NCBI GenBank assembly: GCA_050084985.1
Contig: JBITNC010000001.1
Span: 132,122,001-132,186,000 of the forward strand
DNA length: 64,000 bases
Reading direction: 5' to 3'
From: Nageia nagi
Taxonomy: Eukaryota > Pinophyta
In this document: positions 1 to 11,462 of the stretch, in pieces
Layout: each line of letters opens with the position of its first letter
Position numbering within the stretch: the first letter of the stretch is position 1
Notes under the pieces: generated by a model
Database searches by the model: none
What the model was told of the DNA's origin: nothing
The model's input: only the letters and a program-made list of their open reading frames with translations
Translations under genes and position numbers: made by a program

Positions 1-265
1 GGATATCAACCTATTCCACCCATTTATATAGCTTGCAAAAGACATAGAAAGGAGTGAAGGCTGACCACTTGCAATAATATAATCATTGTTATATTCAAGA
101 TACTTTAAAATAAGACCCATGATATATAATATAAACATTTAATATAACACATGGTATTGCATTATAATATATTTTTATCTTGATATATGTAATATTGCAT
201 TAAATCATTTAATAAATCTAAATATGATTTATTAAATAAATAATAAATTATTTTAGGTATCTACA
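1..265 (-). repeat. Element C 3' LTR, partial (cut by window edge)
   Basis: This stretch is nearly identical to 24113-24377, starting with the shared 'atcaacctattccacccat' and ending in TCTACA, i.e. TGTAGA at the LTR start on the minus strand. A purine-rich tract follows directly at 266-281. The rest of the LTR lies outside the window, so its full length cannot be given. Confidence 0.8.
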
Positions 266-281
266 TTTTTCCCCTCTTTGG
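266..281 (-). promoter_or_regulatory. Polypurine tract of element C
   Basis: On the minus strand this reads ccaaagaggggaaaaa and directly abuts the LTR start TGTAGA. That is the expected place and composition of a plus-strand priming tract. Confidence 0.65.
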
Positions 282-2556
282 ATATGAAATGAAAAGCATT
301 GAAATTGCATAATCCAAAGAATTTTAGAAAAGAGAAGAAAATTTTCAATAGTAAAGTGGACTTCTCTATTTTGATTGATATGTTGAGTATGATATGTTGT
401 TTGTAAGCCAAAATTAGAGTCCCTAAATGAGGTGAGCAGTCTATGCCAATCTTACTCACCTAAAAAATACCTACAGAATAAAGAAATACAATACTCACAT
501 AAATCACATCCCATTAAAGAATAAGTAATGGAAACAATAAGGATGAAATTAATATGATATTTGATATGTCACTATGCCCAATGTGACTCATAATGTTATA
601 AACCATGATATATAGACTACTATGACATACAACTCATAGTTAATGTAGACCAAGTTGATGAGAACTTTTAATGACTCAAGCTTGGAATAATGATAAATAT
701 CAAGCTAATAAAGAATTTTAATGACTTAAGCTTGGAATAATCCTATAATTGATAAGAGATTCTACTCTTGGAGTGACCATAGCTTTGAAAATATTTGTTA
801 GTAGAATAATGAACAATAGTATTCAATTAAATGTACCAATTATTCAAACATTGAATGGCATTGCATTTCAATATTTCAATTTGCATGAATTTTCAAAGTA
901 AACCCATGTTGTTGACAACGTGTTTTGTATAAAATTTAGCAATCATATCCTTGGTAGTTTTATATACCATTTGCATAACAATGCATATTAAAAGAAACAT
1001 GGCATTTTCATATAAATATTCAAAGATTTTATAACATGCCCTATTTACAATGAATTTATCATGAACACATGTTGTTAGCATCGTGAAAATAGTCATATCA
1101 AATTTCAAAATTTTAATGATATTCAATTAAAATAATATTTTTCATCATAAATATCATGAAATCGCATCTCCATATAACATAATATTTTCTCTATAAGCAA
1201 TAAATTTTTTCCATTTTTGACCTTATATACTTTTTATCTATTCAATGATTGTACAAGCATGATATCAATCAAGAGAAAGAATCCATTCAATTTGCATTGA
1301 AAAAAACCATTCAAATATTCAATATTCTATATACAATGCAATAATACCATATTTTTAGAGATAAAATAGCTTTGAATTTTCATACTTCATTACTAAAACA
1401 TGCATTCTATTTGAAATAGCAATCATAAGAATAACATATGCAATGTTCACTTTTTATACCAAATATTCAAAAAAGTAATAGTGGTCAATTACAATAGATT
1501 TTGCAATGAATATCATAAACATGATCATAACATAACTAATATCAAAATATGTGAGATGATATACTTTACTTGTACATACCTTCATACCCCATGAATGGAC
1601 AATTTTGCAATTTGTGATTTTGAATTTTTGCCTTTTGATTTTTAATATAAAATTTCAACTATGTCCCTAGCTGAAACTGAAACTACCCCAAGCTAAGATT
1701 ATATCTGCTTTTTCTTATTTACTTTTTATATTTATTTTTAATGAAATGCAACTAATATGTGATGCAATGACTAGACATAAGACTACCTTATACATAAGAA
1801 ATTTTATTAGCATGGCAAATTTAAGAACCTTGTTGAGAGATAAAGATAAGAAAACATTTGATAAAAGAATAAGGCTTGATGAAATGATGAGGATGAAAAT
1901 ATGGAAAAAGTGAAAATAAGAAACAAGAATATCATTTAAAAGATGAAGATGCAAAAATAACATGATTAATAACTTGATAACATTTACCATGATAATCAAA
2001 TGCATCCAATGGAGTGACTCATAATATGCAATGTATATGAAATGCATCTTATATGATATGCAAAATTTAGAAATTATAGTACAGTAGAGGGTGGTAGAAC
2101 CACCACCATATAATTTAGTATATTTTGCTATGAAAAATTGACCTTTCTTGTATAAATTATCCATTGTATTTTCTATTCCTTGGGATGATACTCTTTCCAT
2201 AATATCAATACATTCAAGTTGTGTTGATGGACTCCCTATGTCAAATGTTTCTATTTGCAACAACTTATTAAGGAATGAAATATTAAATTGATACTTTTCA
2301 AAAGGCCAATATTTTTGCATTCTATATTATTGTAACTAAATCTCAATTAGATCTGACTTAACTAAATTTTTTCTTGTGCTATCTTGACTATTTGGATTTG
2401 CAAAGCAAGAACCATTATCTTCATTACTATTTTTACATTGTTAGCAACTTTTAAGTAGTATGGCACATTGTTGATGGCATGATTATTCATCATATTTGCC
2501 CTAAAATTTTGTAATTATATCTATAATCTCTTTATCTGAAGCATGTTGATTAATAT
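266..2556 (-). other. Element C internal 3' part; one unrecognised open frame
   Basis: Very AT-rich, with no motif I can assign. The longest frame is 1715-2320 on the minus strand, 201 codons. Its first ~90 residues look protein-like (for example 'ECIDIMERVSSQGIENTMD'); the rest turns into low-complexity I/L/F runs typical of chance translation of AT-rich DNA. By position it would lie downstream of the gag-like frame of C once A is removed. It could be the tail of gag or a pol remnant, or nothing. No RT, protease or integrase motif is visible. Confidence 0.35.
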
Positions 2557-2561
2557 CATAT
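2557..2561. repeat. Target site duplication of element A, left copy (CATAT)
   Basis: CATAT immediately precedes the LTR terminus TGTGTATATC at 2562. It is repeated exactly after the other LTR at 22567-22571. Confidence 0.9.
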
Positions 2562-5341
2562 TGTGTATATCAAATTATGAACCTAAAATGCAATTTAGAC
2601 AGATAAATCATTCAACATAATTAATCATGAACATATTCGATAATACACATCAATAATAATAATGATATTATATTCTAAAGTATTTGAATACAAAAAGCGA
2701 GTTTTTATTGATATTGTTTTAATCAGCATTGAAAACGATCATTGTGTATTGGTAACAATCAGTGTGAATCGGTAACAATTGAAGCACGACTCTACATTCT
2801 TTACGCCATCATTGTGTTCATTGTAAACCTTGGCCTTTGTTATCGATCTAGTGAATCACCGTCGACTGATCTTTGAATCGTCGACTATCAGCTCTGTATG
2901 CATCGAAGTAATCTTCACATAATTTTGCAGTGTTTTTGTCTATTCCTTGTTGCTCTCTTTCACACTTACTTCCATCGTTCTTTTCCTGTATTGACCCTGC
3001 ACATAGAAAATGAATGAAGCATCAAAAGCATACCTGTTCATACATATTAATCAGCAAATGAATAACATAATATGGAAATATAGTTGATATGAGATTTGCT
3101 ATTAATCAAGCTTACAACCTTCTACTAATAATCTCCTGACTTGATTTCGGTAGAGCTTCGCTACAGTAAAATTGGGTCCCTTTGTTCATGTACCGAGCTT
3201 CAATTTATAAGCTTCAAGGTTTGTTATCCATTTGTTTTGGCATCCCAAGATTTTAGGTAACCTCTTGAACTAAATTTTGAGGTGTTGTTATCTTCCATTT
3301 TGTATCCATGATTACAAATTGTCCTTACTAGGCTATTCCAGGCTTAGATTTGTTTATTGTTTAACTGTTCATGGATCGTCATCGATTTTTTAGCGATTAT
3401 ATATATTAACATTAGAATGGTCGCTCTATGGTCATTTTTTAATGACAAGGGTCATAAGACCACTTGTTTTATATATGTTTGAAAAGATTGATCCAATAAT
3501 ATAATAAATTCTTTATTGAAGCCCTGGTGTACTTTACTTACAATCATGAGTTCATTTTAAGATCCCCAGGAGTTTTTCTAGAACAAACAAAATAGGCCAG
3601 AGTCAGTAGATAAAGCATTCCAGAATAAGATGACATCACAAAAGAAAGGATAAAGCTTAGTTATGGAAAAGCCTGGGTTCCAGAGATGATGAGGTCAGCA
3701 AGATATAATCAAAGAAGTTGAAGCTCGTAAATTAAATGTTCTGAAAGTAAAGCATTCTGAAATAAAATGATGATGTCACAAAGGATAAGATAGTTATGTT
3801 TTGGTAAAAACTAGGTTCTAGAGATGATGAGGTTAGCAAGGAGTGACCAAATACCCAGAGCTAGTCAGTAAAGCATTCCAGAAGGAAGTGATAAAGCTTA
3901 GTTGTAGAAAAGCTCGGGTTTCAAAGATGATGAGGTTAGCAAAGAGTGACCAAATAGCCGGAGCCGATGAGTAGAGCATTCTGAGAGGAAATGATAAAGT
4001 TCAATTATAGAAAAGCCCAAGTTCTGGAGATGATGAGGTCAGCAAAGAGTGACCAAATAGCCAGAGCTGATGAGTAGAGCATTCCAGGAGGAAATGATAA
4101 AGTTCAGTTGTAGAAAAGCCTAGGTTCTAGAGATGATGAGGTCAGCAAAGAGTGACCAAATAGCCAGAGCCAGTGAGTAGAGCATTCTAGAATGTAGGGA
4201 CGATGACATCACGGGGAGAACAATGTTCATATTTTTGAATGAAATCAGGTCCCAGAAGTGATGAGGTCATCAAGGAATGACCAAATAGCTGGAGCCAATA
4301 AGTAGAGCATTCCGAAAGTATGAGGATGACATCACAGGGAGAACAATGTTCACATTTTTGAGTGAAACTAGGTCCCAAAAATGATGAGGTCATCAAGGAA
4401 TGATCAAATAGCTAGAGTCGGTAAGTAGAGCATTCTGAAAATATGAGGATGACATCACGGGGAGAACAATGTTCACATTTTTGAGTGAAATCGGGTCCCA
4501 GAAATGATGAGGTCATCAAGGAATGATCAAATAGCCAGAGCCAGTAATTAGAGCATTCCAGAAGTATGAGGATGATGTCACGGGAAGAACAATATTCACA
4601 TTTTTGAGTGAAATTGAGTCCCAGAAATGATGAGGTCATCAAGGAATGATCAAATAGCTGGAGCTGGTAAGTAGAGCATTCTAGAATGTAGAATCTTGAA
4701 GCCATTTTTGTAAACATTTCTATTTTGTAATTCTTGTAACTGTCGTTACTGCAGTATAAGGAAAGAAGGATCAAAAACCTAGTATTACTCCTTACATTTA
4801 TTCTTGAAGACCTATAGTTTTTATCAGTAATATGAAACCATCTTAACCTTTCTTATCTAGCACTCATAATTGTCATTCTTAATTGGGTTACATCGTGGCA
4901 GCTTAGCTTGTTTCCTAAATGATAATTGCGAGTTGCTAGTATAATAGTGTCTGCTACATGGTAAATTAAAGCTGGGAAACTATTAGAGAGTGAGAGCTTA
5001 TACTGTAGCTGCTACACTAGATTCAAGCCAAGGTTTCACACACTGTGAAAGTCGACGTTGAACTAGTGATCCACCTTTACTTTCTCTCTTGTTACCCTAA
5101 GCCCTTTGCTTAAATTCCTTGCACTCTACTTCTTTTTATTTCCTTTCCTGAACTGGCTTTCTCCAAAAATCAGACTATCCCCATAGTATATTCTTGATTT
5201 ACTTTAGTTAAGATTGTTCACGGTGCATATATTACACAATCTTAATCAACAATTATTTTAATGTGATATATATTGGAAAAAATACTTGTTTTATTTATTT
5301 ATTTATTAAATTAAAGATAGGGTTTATTTTGAGTGTCTACA
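2562..5341 (-). repeat. Element A 3' LTR
   Basis: 2780 bp and collinear with 19792-22566. In element orientation it starts TGTAGACACTC (at 5341) and ends TATACACA (at 2562). It contains the tandem repeats listed separately and an AT-rich TATATAAAA-like box (minus strand, 3467-3477) in the same place as in the other LTR. Confidence 0.93.
3590..4700 (-). repeat. Tandem repeats inside element A LTR (about 103-bp and 123-bp units)
   Basis: Two related repeat types follow each other. Units of about 103 bp carry 'gatgatgaggtcagcaaaga' (for example at 4029 and 4132). Units of 123 bp carry 'atgaggtcatcaaggaatga' at 4261, 4384, 4507 and 4630. All share the core 'agagcattc...'. Because 123 is 41 codons, the minus strand stays open through the repeats and translates as a 41-residue periodic peptide with the core MTSSFLGP. 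I see no reason to call it a real protein: it lies in the LTR, and the 103-bp units do not keep frame. Confidence 0.88.
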
Positions 5342-5356
5342 TTTTGCCCCTTTTTT
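5342..5356 (-). promoter_or_regulatory. Polypurine tract of element A
   Basis: The minus strand reads caaaaaaggggcaaaa directly before the LTR start. It is almost the same string as before the 3' LTR of element B (61111-61125 and 62105-62119). Confidence 0.85.
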
Positions 5357-5419
5357 GAATTATCAATCAAAGATAGGGTTGATAATTTCAAAAAATATAT
5401 AATGAGAACCTTTGTTGTT

Positions 5420-5565
5420 TGATAAAGCTGATAACTTTGGCAGTGACTATTTTTGGTATGATGATGTATTGAGCTTGTGTGACAGTTGCATGACATTTTT
5501 GTTATGTCATTTTGCATGTCTAAGCGCACCTATACCGTATAAGTTTTCTTTAGTATGTGAATTGT
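5420..5565 (-). other. Conserved 3' untranslated block with stem-loop (element A copy)
   Basis: About 120 bp match element B at 60770-60905 and 61765-61900 much better than the surrounding spacer does. The centre is a hairpin at 5490-5510: ATGACAT, a 7-base loop, ATGTCAT. The stem is identical in all three copies while the loop varies. One minus-strand frame (5311-5529) is open in all copies with 'MSCNCHTSS', so a small peptide cannot be excluded, but the stem with a variable loop fits a structural RNA element better. Confidence 0.55.
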
Positions 5566-6170
5566 AATAGTATTGTCCTTTGTCTTGACAACGAGGTTTT
5601 GAGATGATCTCTTACATTCTATGATTATTTTTCCATTTGAGCTCAAACTTAGTCTGATTTATTTTTCGTATTTGACTTAGTCAAGAATCGTTAACAATCT
5701 TTTATTATTGTTAACGATTGTAAAGCGATCGTAAAAATACTATCTTTATAATAGTATATTTTGCTATGAATATCTTAATTTCTTATGTTTAGACTTGTTT
5801 TAATAATGATTTTAATCATTTTACCCTAGTAAGTTTACTCAATACTAGTCCTTCATGTGCCGATGTATTTGGCAGTCATGTGACATTGGAGCATTCTTAT
5901 AGGTGAAAAATAATGTGATTTATAATGTGTTCACTTTCACCTTAGTGAATGAAGCTTTTTAATTTTTTGTCTATACATAAATAAATTTTAAGATATTTAA
6001 AGAAAATATACTTCATTTTGTACATTTTCAAATAATATAAATCACCAACGATTACTTATGAATCATTGTCGATCAACAATCGTTATCAATTTGATTTAAA
6101 TTGTTGACGATCGACATAATGATCGCTAATGATCTGTGATGCGAGGGTTTTTTAAAACAAAACAATTTTC

Positions 6171-6413
6171 ATGGCAGATCAATTGAGAGAGCGGAATTAT
6201 TATCATAGGGCTATGGAGCTTTGGCTACCTGGTTTCCCAAGATATTTTTCAGATGGTCCTAATTCACCACCTAGGCCAGTACCAGGGTTTCCTCTTTCAC
6301 CAGTTTCTAGTGGCTTAGGTCATTCAGGGAGTCGTAGTTGTCATGCAGCATCAGTTTCTTTAGAGCATCCTGGCTATCCTCATGATGATATTATATCTAC
6401 TAGAGGACATTGA
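6171..6413 (+). pseudogene. Short antisense ORF of element A (possible PMD-gene remnant)
   Basis: This 80-codon frame runs opposite to the element and starts about 830 bp from the 3' LTR. That is about the same place as the start of the antisense PMD gene of element B (60397, 729 bp from the first LTR-like copy). It is rich in P, G, S and H ('PGFPLSPVSSGLGHSG'), like the P/G/S-rich C-terminal tail of B's gene, but I see no PMD core. I infer that A lost the PMD part by internal deletion and kept flanking coding sequence. An unrelated small ORF is the alternative. Confidence 0.35.
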
Positions 6414-8007
6414 TATTCCTATTCTGATGATATATATATGATGTATTTTTATTTATTGGTATTATGGCTCATGTTGATATGATGATTATGGTGTTATATT
6501 TTCTTGATGTACTGTTTTAGATTATTTTTTTTATTATGTGATAGATTGATGGTATGTTATAGTGTTTCTATGATTCTTGGTGTATGGTTTTACATTTTAT
6601 ATATAGATTTATGATGAAAATAGGTATGATGTGATATTATGTAGAAAACATAATTATCTTTTAATTACTTGATGATGAATAGATGTTGATGATAGATGTA
6701 ACTTTCAGAATGTATGATGCATAGATATAATTGTGAGCTATATGAGGATACTTGATAACATGAAATAACATAATTTGTTTAAATAATTGATTGATTATAA
6801 ATTGTGACTAATTAACTTGTTAATTAATTTAATAATTAATAACATTTTTTATAAATGATGACAATGGTTTTATGTGATGTATGCAAACATTATTTAAATT
6901 TGATAACTAATAATTAATATCCTAGTTTCTAATGATAATTTAATAAATCTTTTAGTACATCATTTAAAAAAATGAATTTAAATTTTTATATTGACTTTAG
7001 ATATTATTTAAAATATCTAAAATACGTATATTAACTTAATTAATTAAGAATCATTATTTTCAAATATTAAATCTTCTAGATTTTAAGATTATTTAAGGAC
7101 ATATTTTTATTAAATTTTTGCAGAATTAGATGCATCATTTTCCACACTTGGCAATTTTTTATAATAAACCTCTTGACATGGAAAACTAATTCTTTATGGA
7201 TGTTATGAACATTAACTTTATCTTGGTCAGGAGAACAATAATTAATCATTCTTATCCTTTCCAAAGAAAAGCAAATTTTAATAATGTTCAAAGGTAATAG
7301 AAACTAATGACGTATGGATGCATATGAACATTAACTTTATCTTGGTTAGGAGAACAATAAATAATCATTCTTATCCTTACCAAAGAAAAGCAAATTTTAA
7401 TAATGTTTAAAGGAAATAGGTATATTGAAAACATGGTTTAACATGAAACAATGGTGACTTTAGGAATGTATATGAACATTAACTTTATCTTGGTCAAGAG
7501 AACAATAATTAATCATTCTTATCTTTCCCAAAAAAAAAGCAAATTTTAATAATGTTCAAAGGTAAGATTTATAATAGTAAAAATGGGTTTAACAAAATGA
7601 AACGAATGATCCTAAACACCAACAAAGTATATAATATGAAGGATATTCAGTATAACAAAAAGATTAAGTGACCTTTGAATTAATAACCAAGTTATTATAA
7701 CATCTATCTTATCTTTCTTTATTTCAAGATTTAATAACCTAAGATGATATCAAACAATATTATTATATGTTGATAAAAAACCTAAAACTCCATGTGTGTA
7801 GTGACATTCATTTCCCTTCTTAGATCATTTGACATGGAATTATCTCAGAAACATTAATGAGCTAATCCATCCATATGGAACATATAGAGGTCCATAAAAA
7901 GTTGCTTGACCACCTTGATCCTGCTACAACCTTGCTCTACTGCCAGTCAGGCGTCCATAGCCCCGGCAGAGGATATTGTAATCACCCAAGAATCATTGAT
8001 ATTATGT

Positions 8008-8077
<70 letters not shown>

Positions 8078-8526
8078 TCGTTCTCTCTCTCTTTTTTTTT
8101 TTACCAAATGATTCTTGGGTTCAGGATGAAACAAATAATAGGATAGATATGTAATTTTTCACTCTTAATGTTTCTAAAATAACTTCATTCAAATTCTTTT
8201 AGAATTCCTTAATGTATTAAGTGTTTGGAGTTTTTTTATTTTTCTTCAAACATACAAATTTTATGTTTTTCTATCATCTAAGGTATGTCATTTCTTTATG
8301 AAAGAAAGGATAAAGTGAATGTAGTGATAACAAGGAGATTATTCTAAGATAACCTTTTCATACATTACACATTTACTGGATAATCACTGTTACAATGACA
8401 TACAACATAATATTTACATCATACAAGGGCAGGGCACCCAATTGCCAAGTGACCTCTAGATGTTCCCATCTAGGTATATTTTTTAATTTTATAATTTGTT
8501 GGTGTTTTGTATTTTTCAAATTTTTT
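6414..8526 (-). other. Element A spacer between ORF3 and 3' end; three-copy repeat and AT microsatellite
   Basis: No sense gene is seen. A block starting 'gaacattaactttatcttgg' and ending 'aataatgttcaaagg' occurs three times, at 7207-7294, 7326-7413 and 7473-7562. The same block is present twice, inverted, in B (57146-57225 and 57338-57417). An uninterrupted (AT)n tract lies at 8011-8075. Around 7950-8000 the sequence 'gaggatattgtaatcaccca' matches B near 56660. Confidence 0.7.
8011..8075. repeat. (AT)n microsatellite
   Basis: About 65 bases of perfect alternating AT in the element A spacer. Element B has no AT tract at the matching place (near 56640) but has its own in the leader (45329-45387). 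Confidence 0.95.
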
Positions 8527-8795
8527 AGGATTTTATGATTTTTCTATTTTTAGGATTTTATGATTTTTCTATTTTTTAGGATTTTATGATTTTTCTATTT
8601 TTTTAGGATTTTATGATTTTATGATTTTTCTATTTTTTAAGATTTTATGATTTCCCTATTTTTTTAGGATTTTATGATTTTTCTATTTTTTTAGGATTTT
8701 ATGATTTTTCTATTTTTTAGGATTTTATGATTTTCCTATTTTTTTTAGGATTTTATGATTTTTCTATTTTTTTAGAATTTTATGATTTTTCTAGG
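8527..8795. repeat. Minisatellite of about ten 24-28-bp units overlapping the ORF3 stop
   Basis: Units of 'aggattttatgatttttcta' plus a variable T run repeat about ten times. On the element's sense strand the unit reads as the last codons of ORF3 (R-K-I-I-K) and its stop. Element B has only about two degenerate copies after its ORF3. The array appears to have grown in A by local duplication of the ORF3 end. Confidence 0.9.
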
Positions 8796-10001
8796 AAATC
8801 TATTCGTAACGCGTTCAAATCGAGTTTGAATTGCATCAGGATTAAATGAACAATGTGTTGAACTAAACAAAAAACTAAAATCTAATACCACTTGATTATG
8901 ATAAATTTTTGGAATACAATAATCTAAGTGTTTAGATGTCACGGTTTGTGTGATTGAAAAGAGTCGTTCTCGATATCTTAAAGTTTGGTTGTGAGTACAA
9001 TCGACCATTATTTTGGGCTTTTCTATAGGCCATAGAAGATAGAAATATATCATTAAATCATATTCTGATTTGGGAGAACACCATAACTCAAAGGCATTGA
9101 TACAAACGATAACTTGATACCCATTTATTTTGACATCCCAACTGTAAGATTTGCATGTATCATAGAATGTCAAGGCCAATTTTTGTTGTATTTTTGTAGG
9201 CATGGAAAAAACATTTGAGTACAAAGGAGTAGGGGCGTTACGAATAACTTTCATAAAGATGTCTTTGTCATACCTATTTTCAAACCCTGGAAGATAACTT
9301 CCATTATTCCGTACTCTACGTTCTTTTGATAGTCTTTCGATGATCTCATTTCTAACCTTTATTTGACTTATTGTTTTAAGTTCAGCAATACACAAAGCTT
9401 GCCTTTTCGCTAACTTTCGTTCCCAAATTGTGTGTCGCATTTGCATGCGAGAACATCTGTTAATTTGCCTATAATATTGTTGTGACGTTCTAGGAGGAAA
9501 AGCCACAAAAGTATCTGAAAAATCATAAATCACCCTTTTATGAGGTAAATAATGTGGAATTTCATCCATCCATTCTAGGCTTTTTAGTAATTGTTTAATG
9601 CATTTCATCCTAGCTAAAAGGAGTGAATATTCAGTTAATTGACAATTTATGACAATCTTTGGTATTCCATAAGGCCATTGTAAGCAGAAAGCCATTATTC
9701 TTTGTGATATTCTTTCCATATGGGTGAAAAATATTGGTGGATCTAAAATAATGCTTACTTCGTCTCCACACAAAATGACTCCCCAATCATTATTCCTAAC
9801 ACAAAACATATTAAATGTTCTTATATATTGTTCATCAATAGTCAATTGTAAATAATTTAAAAGATTAAGATCAAATCTATGTCGTAAATATGTTAACGCA
9901 AAATCACCTGGATATCTCAATGGTGGAAATCGTACTTGTGGTGGCATTATGCTACCTTCAACAGATTCCATTACCAGATTCATCTTTTCTATTTTAATCA
10001 T
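8772..10001 (-). CDS. ORF3 of element A: unknown protein made of two copies of one domain
   Basis: An intact frame of 409 codons downstream of pol, in the sense direction, in its own reading unit. Its ATG is about 100 bp after the integrase stop. The frame can be extended two codons by a GTG at 10007, but the ATG at 10001 is also present in element B. I do not recognise the family. The protein is an internal duplication. Residues about 50-190 align with about 265-405 at a near-constant offset of 215. Shared landmarks are W-x-V-x(3)-G-x(2)-V, a hydrophobic run ending L-x-W-P, P-K-I-x-x-x-C about five residues later, then an I/V-x-D-F-S motif about 45 residues on. Between the copies lies a basic region (R-rich, about 175-230) with 'NGSYLPGF'. 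I see no signal peptide, membrane segment or env-like feature. Intact here while gag-pol is broken; element B has a homologue with several stops. Confidence 0.85.
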   Translation of the reverse strand: MIKIEKMNLVMESVEGSIMPPQVRFPPLRYPGDFALTYLRHRFDLNLLNYLQLTIDEQYIRTFNMFCVRNNDWGVILCGDEVSIILDPPIFFTHMERISQRIMAFCLQWPYGIPKIVINCQLTEYSLLLARMKCIKQLLKSLEWMDEIPHYLPHKRVIYDFSDTFVAFPPRTSQQYYRQINRCSRMQMRHTIWERKLAKRQALCIAELKTISQIKVRNEIIERLSKERRVRNNGSYLPGFENRYDKDIFMKVIRNAPTPLYSNVFSMPTKIQQKLALTFYDTCKSYSWDVKINGYQVIVCINAFELWCSPKSEYDLMIYFYLLWPIEKPKIMVDCTHNQTLRYRERLFSITQTVTSKHLDYCIPKIYHNQVVLDFSFLFSSTHCSFNPDAIQTRFERVTNRFPRKIIKF

Positions 10002-10099
10002 TAACACTTGACAAATATTAATACTTTTATTTATTTATTATTTTAACAATAAAATAAAATAAAAGAAAACTAATGTACACATTTTTTTTCTTTTCTTTT

Positions 10100-11260
10100 T
10101 TATGTATAGAAAGGTCGAAGATGCATGATATTTATAGGTTCATGTTCTTCATTTCCTTCTAAATCTGATAAATGATAAGTTCCTCTACCGAATTTTTTCT
10201 TAATGATATATGGTCCTAACCAATTCGGAGCAAACTTATCTCTAAGATGTCATTCTATTCATGAAGTTTGTTGATTTTCTTTTAAAACCAAATCACCTAT
10301 TTCAAATTTACGAATTAGAGCTCTTCTATTAAAAGCTCATTTTATCCTTTTCTGATAAACATGCATATGTTCTAAAGCATTAATACATTTTTCATCTAAA
10401 AGTAACAATTGATCTAAGTGAGTTTGTCTTATTTCTTCATCAGAATTTTGCTCACTCAGATTTACTCTAAGGGATGGTATCTCAAGTTCTATAGGTAGGA
10501 TAGCTTCTATTCCATACACTAAAGAGAATGGTGTTGCCCCAATAGGAGTGTGTACACTAGTATGATAAGCCCATAAGGCTTTTGGTATTTGTATATGCCA
10601 ATCTCTATGAGAATCATTTACTATTTTTGCCAAGATGTTTCAAATAGTTTTATTAGTAGCCTCTGCCTGTCCATTGCCTTGTGGATAATAAGGAGTGGAA
10701 AAACTTTGTTTAATCTTATACTTATCACATATTTGCTTTACATCCTTATTTTTAAAATTTTTTCCATTATCCATAATTAATTGATTTGGCACACCAAATC
10801 TACATATGATATAATTTTCTATAAAATTCACGATTCGTGAGCCAACAGTGGAAGTCATGGGAATAGCCTCTACCTATTTGGTAAAATATTCAGTCACTGT
10901 AATTATGAACTTATGTCCACCAAAAGATGTAGGTGTAATTTGTCCTATTAAATCTAATTCCATTTAGAGAATGGCCAAAGTGATTGTATAGGATGCAGTT
11001 CTTGAGATGGTTGTGAAAATAAATGAGCATATTGTTGACATTTAAAACATTTTTTAACATATTCACAACAATCTTTTTCCATAGTTGGCCAATAATACCC
11101 CATTCGTATTAATCATTTTACAATTGCAACACCATTAAAATTTCCTCCACATGTTCCATCATGGGCAGAAGATATAGCCTTTTTAACATCATTCCATTCA
11201 AGACATCTGAGTAAAATACCATTAAAATTTCATTGATGTAAAATGTCCCCTAACAAACAA
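10100..11260 (-). pseudogene. Element A integrase (broken)
   Basis: The order is an N-terminal zinc-binding region (HDGTCGG then CEYVKKCFKC), the catalytic core (LDLIG; MDNGKNF; QGNGQAEATNK, giving the D, D and E positions) and a C-terminal part ending MHLRPFYT at 10100. The second His of the HHCC set is Asn here (GGNF; GGHF in B). Several stops and at least one frame change interrupt it; the longest open pieces are 10337-10633 and 10640-10858. It would insert the element's cDNA in the nucleus; it is inactive as read. Confidence 0.85.
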
Positions 11261-11462
11261 TATTTAGTTGCTTTAATTTTAAAAGCTCATCGTGCTAATT
11301 TATTAAGGTTTGCAGAAGATTTCCAAATTTTAAAAAGACTATCAATTCTTTATACTAATTATCTTTATCATTTATGTCAATATTTAATACATTTTTTTCT
11401 TCCTCTTCCTGTTGTAATGATGATTGAGATAATTGAATTATCTCAACTTGAATTGAAGATTA

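Noticed and set aside
7906-8154. 82-codon frame with a Y-I repeat
   Set aside because: The repeat is the translation of the (AT)n microsatellite.
8772-10001. ORF3 as an env-like gene
   Set aside because: Position fits, but there is no signal peptide, no membrane segment and no cleavage-site-like region.
10589-10780. Open frame opposite to element A integrase
   Set aside because: It overlaps well-supported integrase codons on the other strand and has only low-complexity I/L/F content.
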